Assembly (NCBI GenBank): GCA_019695455.1
Contig: JAEUAC010000140.1
Location: 1 to 25,420, forward strand
DNA length: 25,420 nt
Reading direction: 5' to 3'
DNA from: Methylorubrum extorquens
GTDB lineage: Bacteria; Pseudomonadota; Alphaproteobacteria; Rhizobiales; Beijerinckiaceae
Shown here: positions 23,277 through 25,420 of the stretch, piece by piece
Numbering within the stretch: the stretch's first letter is position 1
How the letters are laid out: each line of letters starts with the position of its first letter
Translations under genes and position numbers: made by a program
The notes under the pieces: generated by a model
The model's database searches: none
Told to the model about the DNA's origin: nothing
Seen by the model: only the letters and a program-made list of their open reading frames with translations

Positions 23277-24320
23277 TCAGGCGACGGTCCCGGCTCCTGG
23301 TAGCGTCAGGAGGCGACGCGGAGTCTCGACGAGAAGGGTATCGATCTCGCCCTGTCCGAACCCTCGCTCGCGCATGAGCGGAACCACGTTCTCCAGCAGA
23401 TGACCATAGCCGTGCCCCCCCTGCGACTTCAGCCGGGCACGGGTGCAGATGTCATGGGAGACCGCCATGTGGTCGCCGAGCCCGGCGTCGAACAGGCGGC
23501 GGATCGATCGCAGGCGCATCCAGTCCGTCGGGAGATCGGCCACGCCCGCCCAATACTTCGACGTCTCGATGCCGAAGAAGTCGAACTCCACGACGCAGCC
23601 GCAGCGTGCGAGCGAGAGAACCTCGCCGTCGTCGAAGAACGTTCGGTCCATGTGGTCGATGATCGTGCGCGAGACGTCGCCTCCGGCCTTGTCGACGATC
23701 CGCAGGATCTCGAACGGCGCGTCGGGATGGCGGCCGGGATGGATGGTGAGGGCCGCCCCCGTTCCGGCCTGCGCCCGCGCCGCCGCTTCGAGGCAGCGGC
23801 GCTCGAACGGGTGGAGGGGCCAGGAGCACCCGATCTCGCCGATGAGGCCGCAGCGGACGGCCGTGCCCCAGGCGCCTTCCGCGAGCTGGCGGAGAAGGAC
23901 CTCCTCCAGCGCCTCGGAGGGAAGGCCGAGCGTCTCGTCGTCCTGGAACTCCGCCGTGTAGAAGCCCGCACCCAGCACGACATGCACGCCGCTCTCGCGC
24001 GAGACCGTGGCGAGCCCGGCCGGATCGGGCACGATGCCGCCCGTGGTCACGTCCACGATCGTTCCGCCGCCCGCCTCCCCGAAGTCCCCGGCCTCGGCGA
24101 TCGCGCGATCCGGGTCGTTCAGACGATAGTTTCCGCGCACTCCCGCCGGCCGGTACGTCGCGGCGAACGCGTTGCCCAGCGTGATCTCGGTGTCCGGTTC
24201 GGAGCCGGCGCGTTCGCCCGGTGGGCGCAGGTCGCAGAGAAGATGCTCGTGCATCAGGACCGAGCCGAGCGCTGCCGGCGCGATCGGCCCCAGCACCGTC
24301 ATGACGTGGCTTTGGTTCAC
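23277..24320 (-). CDS. Phosphotriesterase-family metal-dependent hydrolase
   Basis: This 347-residue TIM-barrel hydrolase (PF02126) has a full two-metal site: His24 and His26 (LMHEHLLCD), Glu162 in GEIGCS at the bridging position where classical enzymes have a carboxylated Lys, His194 (TIHPGRH), His223 (IDHMDR) and Asp290 (VSHDIC). Family members hydrolyse lactones, N-acyl or phosphate esters and are often misnamed phosphotriesterases. I chose the GTG at 24320 because AGGAA (24334-24330) is nine bases upstream. The ATG at 24347 lies within the operator palindrome and would be almost leaderless, and the ATG at 24302 has no ribosome site. In context it probably opens a ring or removes an acyl group from the imported compound. 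Confidence 0.88.
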   Translation of the reverse strand: MNQSHVMTVLGPIAPAALGSVLMHEHLLCDLRPPGERAGSEPDTEITLGNAFAATYRPAGVRGNYRLNDPDRAIAEAGDFGEAGGGTIVDVTTGGIVPDPAGLATVSRESGVHVVLGAGFYTAEFQDDETLGLPSEALEEVLLRQLAEGAWGTAVRCGLIGEIGCSWPLHPFERRCLEAAARAQAGTGAALTIHPGRHPDAPFEILRIVDKAGGDVSRTIIDHMDRTFFDDGEVLSLARCGCVVEFDFFGIETSKYWAGVADLPTDWMRLRSIRRLFDAGLGDHMAVSHDICTRARLKSQGGHGYGHLLENVVPLMRERGFGQGEIDTLLVETPRRLLTLPGAGTVA

Positions 24321-24343
24321 CGACGCGACTTCCTGCGATGTTT

Positions 24344-24360
24344 GCATACAGATCGTATGC
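24344..24360. promoter_or_regulatory. Predicted GntR operator: perfect dyad GCATAC-5-GTATGC
   Basis: GCATAC (24344-24349) and GTATGC (24355-24360) are exact inverted repeats separated by AGATC. Both half-sites fit the TTGyATAC pattern also found at 19990. Position just upstream of the hydrolase-GntR operon suggests autoregulation. Confidence 0.55.
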
Positions 24361-24380
24361 CAGGCCGGAGCCTGCGTCGA
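24352..24380 (-). promoter_or_regulatory. Possible promoter of the hydrolase-gntR operon
   Basis: On the minus strand, TCGACG (24380-24375) and TACGAT (24357-24352) are 17 bases apart, each matching four of six consensus positions. The -10 element lies inside the operator dyad. Transcription from here would leave roughly 25 bases before the GTG at 24320, room for the AGGAA site. Confidence 0.3.
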
Positions 24381-24800
24381 CCGCTGGGGTAGGCGCGATA
24401 CGGAGGCGTCCGCACCATCGCTGCATTTGGCTGCATAGCGGGGAGGCTGCGAGCGCCTCGGCGTAGCGTCGACGACGTCTCGAACCGGACTTGGAAGGTC
24501 CGTTCGCTGTGGGGATCAAACCCATCGGAACGACGGCAGCTTGATCGGTTGCTTTTTATGGTCTTTCTTTGGTTCGTTCCAAGCGCAAGATGCGGATGGC
24601 GGAACGTGGCTCCGTTGTTCGACTCGGTTCTTGTCCTGCGAGTGAGACGATCGATCCAGATCGGATCACCAGGGTCAGAAGCATTGGGACGAGTGAGCCC
24701 AACGTGGCGGTAGGCTCAAAGCGAGTCGCTGCAGGTTCGGCTGCTCGAGGCTTTTTGCCATTACTGACCAAGATGTTTTGACATCAACGGGAGATCAGCA
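24361..24800. other. Gene-poor interval at a composition boundary
   Basis: No supported gene is visible here. Features seen: a CTGCAT direct repeat (24421-24426 and 24431-24436), a small CGGAC/GTCCG hairpin near 24485-24502, and a shift after about 24540 to less GC-rich sequence with T-runs (GCTTTTTATGGTCTTTCTTTGG). Short frames of 50-71 codons on both strands lack ribosome sites and family resemblance. It may contain the promoter of the gene at 24801 and the left edge of an acquired segment. No integrase, tRNA or clear attachment repeat is present. Confidence 0.45.
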
Positions 24801-25166
24801 ATGAGCGCAGCCCAGATGAGAGTGACGTCGCGTTATTACAAAGGTGAGGCTATCATTCACCTAAAATACTCGTATAGCTCCGCTAACACTTGGTATTGCC
24901 CATCAGGCGCTTTGATTGGGGCCAATGGCGGCACATGGGATGTGGGTAGAGTCAACGGAAATATCTGGCTTGAGAGCGGTGAAGATATGATCGTGCACTG
25001 CAATAGCGTCGCTGTTCCAGACATGGTCGGTTACCCGTTCAACGAAGATTTCAAGAACCGGGTTGGTCAGGCATATTGCTGGAAGAGAGACTCGCCCTTT
25101 TACTACGGTCGCGACCTTGCGCTAGGCGTGCAGGATGTTTGTTGGTGGACCCTGATTAGCTGCTGA
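24801..25166 (+). CDS. Unrecognised 121-residue protein, atypical composition
   Basis: The frame opens at an ATG with GGGAGA about six to nine bases upstream, and it is not a shadow of any other gene, so I think it is real. I do not recognise the family. The protein is rich in aromatic residues and glycine (HLKYSYSSANTWYCPSG, GGTWDVGRVNGNIWLESGED), with alternating polar and hydrophobic residues that suggest a beta-sheet domain. It has five cysteines, including one at the very end (WWTLISC). There is no signal peptide or membrane helix. Three 60-base lines within it count 43, 57 and 50% GC, far below the rest of the window, which suggests horizontal acquisition. A phage, plasmid or defence-island origin is possible, but nothing in view identifies it. 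Confidence 0.6.
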   Translation: MSAAQMRVTSRYYKGEAIIHLKYSYSSANTWYCPSGALIGANGGTWDVGRVNGNIWLESGEDMIVHCNSVAVPDMVGYPFNEDFKNRVGQAYCWKRDSPFYYGRDLALGVQDVCWWTLISC

Positions 25167-25408
25167 CGACCATCGAAAAGTGCAAGTGCGGAAGAGTTCT
25201 ACGACCTTCTGCATATTCAAAGCAGCGAAATTTCTTATGCAGGAACTGCAGCCAATTCGGCGAACGATACGACATTATTAAAAAGGAAAGCTTATTTCGC
25301 CAGGGCTCATCCAAACGGACGAAGTTCGTCGGTTGCGAGCCGATGCCTCCCTTCCTCGCTTTGAGACGGCCGATTCCACGCAGCGACCGCGCAACCCTCT
25401 TTGGGTGA
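25160..25408 (+). CDS. Zinc-ribbon-like small frame without a standard start codon (possible broken gene)
   Basis: This frame opens after an in-frame TAG at 25157 and ends with TGA at 25406-25408. Its only early candidate starts are CTG at 25160 or 25163, overlapping the stop of the preceding gene. The product (about 81 residues from 25163) has a convincing metal-binding pattern, C-x-C-x16-C-x2-C: EKCKCGRVLRPSAY, then NFLCRNCSQFGERYDII. A basic tail follows (KKESLFRQGSSKRTKF). Such four-cysteine ribbons are common in small phage and mobile-element proteins. It is either started at CTG with coupling to the 121-residue gene, reached by a frameshift, or the 3' remnant of a truncated gene. The pattern is seen; expression is a guess. 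Confidence 0.4.
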   Translation: MLTTIEKCKCGRVLRPSAYSKQRNFLCRNCSQFGERYDIIKKESLFRQGSSKRTKFVGCEPMPPFLALRRPIPRSDRATLFG

Positions 25409-25420
25409 AGGGCTGAGGCA

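Noticed and set aside
24490..24535. Possible tRNA 3' half on the minus strand (GGGTTTGATCCCC resembles a T-arm)
   Set aside because: The T-stem pairs imperfectly, the loop has TTTGATC rather than TTCGANTC, and no matching acceptor, anticodon or D-arm lies in the preceding 70 bases.
24556..24781. Short frames on both strands (70-71 codons) in the lower-GC gap
   Set aside because: They overlap each other antisense, have no ribosome sites, and show no domain resemblance.

Overview
The window is GC-rich DNA (a hand count of one line at 21001 gives 75% GC) with tightly packed genes, many of them overlapping by ATGA. The gene content points to an alphaproteobacterium of the Hyphomicrobiales, possibly a Methylobacterium relative: a host-attachment family protein, a DUF1993 protein, a tripartite tricarboxylate transporter and a polar amino acid ABC transporter beside flavin amine oxidases. 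The genus is inferred from gene content, not shown. I see no tRNA, rRNA, CRISPR array or insertion sequence.

Layout. (a) 1-4777, plus strand: the 3' part of paoB, then paoC, encoding the FAD/[4Fe-4S] and molybdenum subunits of a periplasmic aldehyde oxidoreductase. They are followed by an exported cupin of the bacterial hydroxynitrile lyase type and an exported double-domain carboxymuconolactone decarboxylase-family protein. (b) 4795-9404: mostly single genes, namely DUF1993, host-attachment protein, a DUF900 alpha/beta-hydrolase lipoprotein, an EamA exporter and a MAPEG protein. Two strong hairpins look like terminators. (c) 9516-13790, plus strand: an orphan TAXI-type binding protein followed by a complete tctC-tctB-tctA transporter. 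(d) 13829-24320: a large catabolic locus. Seven minus-strand genes lie head to tail with overlaps of 1-4 bases or a 4-base gap: small [2Fe-2S] protein, FAD/BFD oxidoreductase, DAO-type FAD oxidoreductase, DapA-family lyase, two amino acid ABC permeases, DUF6282 hydrolase. Running divergently are the matching binding protein, ATPase and an EamA exporter. Next come a minus-strand phosphotriesterase-family hydrolase and a GntR/FCD regulator. (e) 24321-25420: a gene-poor, lower-GC stretch with a 121-residue protein I do not recognise and an adjacent zinc-ribbon-like frame that lacks a normal start codon.

How it may work. Region (d) reads as one uptake-and-breakdown unit. A polar amino-acid-like compound would be imported by the split ABC transporter, opened or trimmed by one or both metal hydrolases, oxidised by the three-subunit flavin/iron-sulfur amine dehydrogenase (the opine oxidase, HCN synthase and D-hydroxyproline dehydrogenase type), and processed by the DapA-family lyase. 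The GntR protein is the likely regulator: TTGyATAC motifs occur in both promoter regions of the locus. The substrate is not determined. Hydroxyproline and opine loci are the closest known architectures, but the two hydrolases do not belong to either. In region (a), the cupin and the aldehyde oxidoreductase could act in sequence in the periplasm, turning a cyanohydrin into an aldehyde and then an acid; this is inference.
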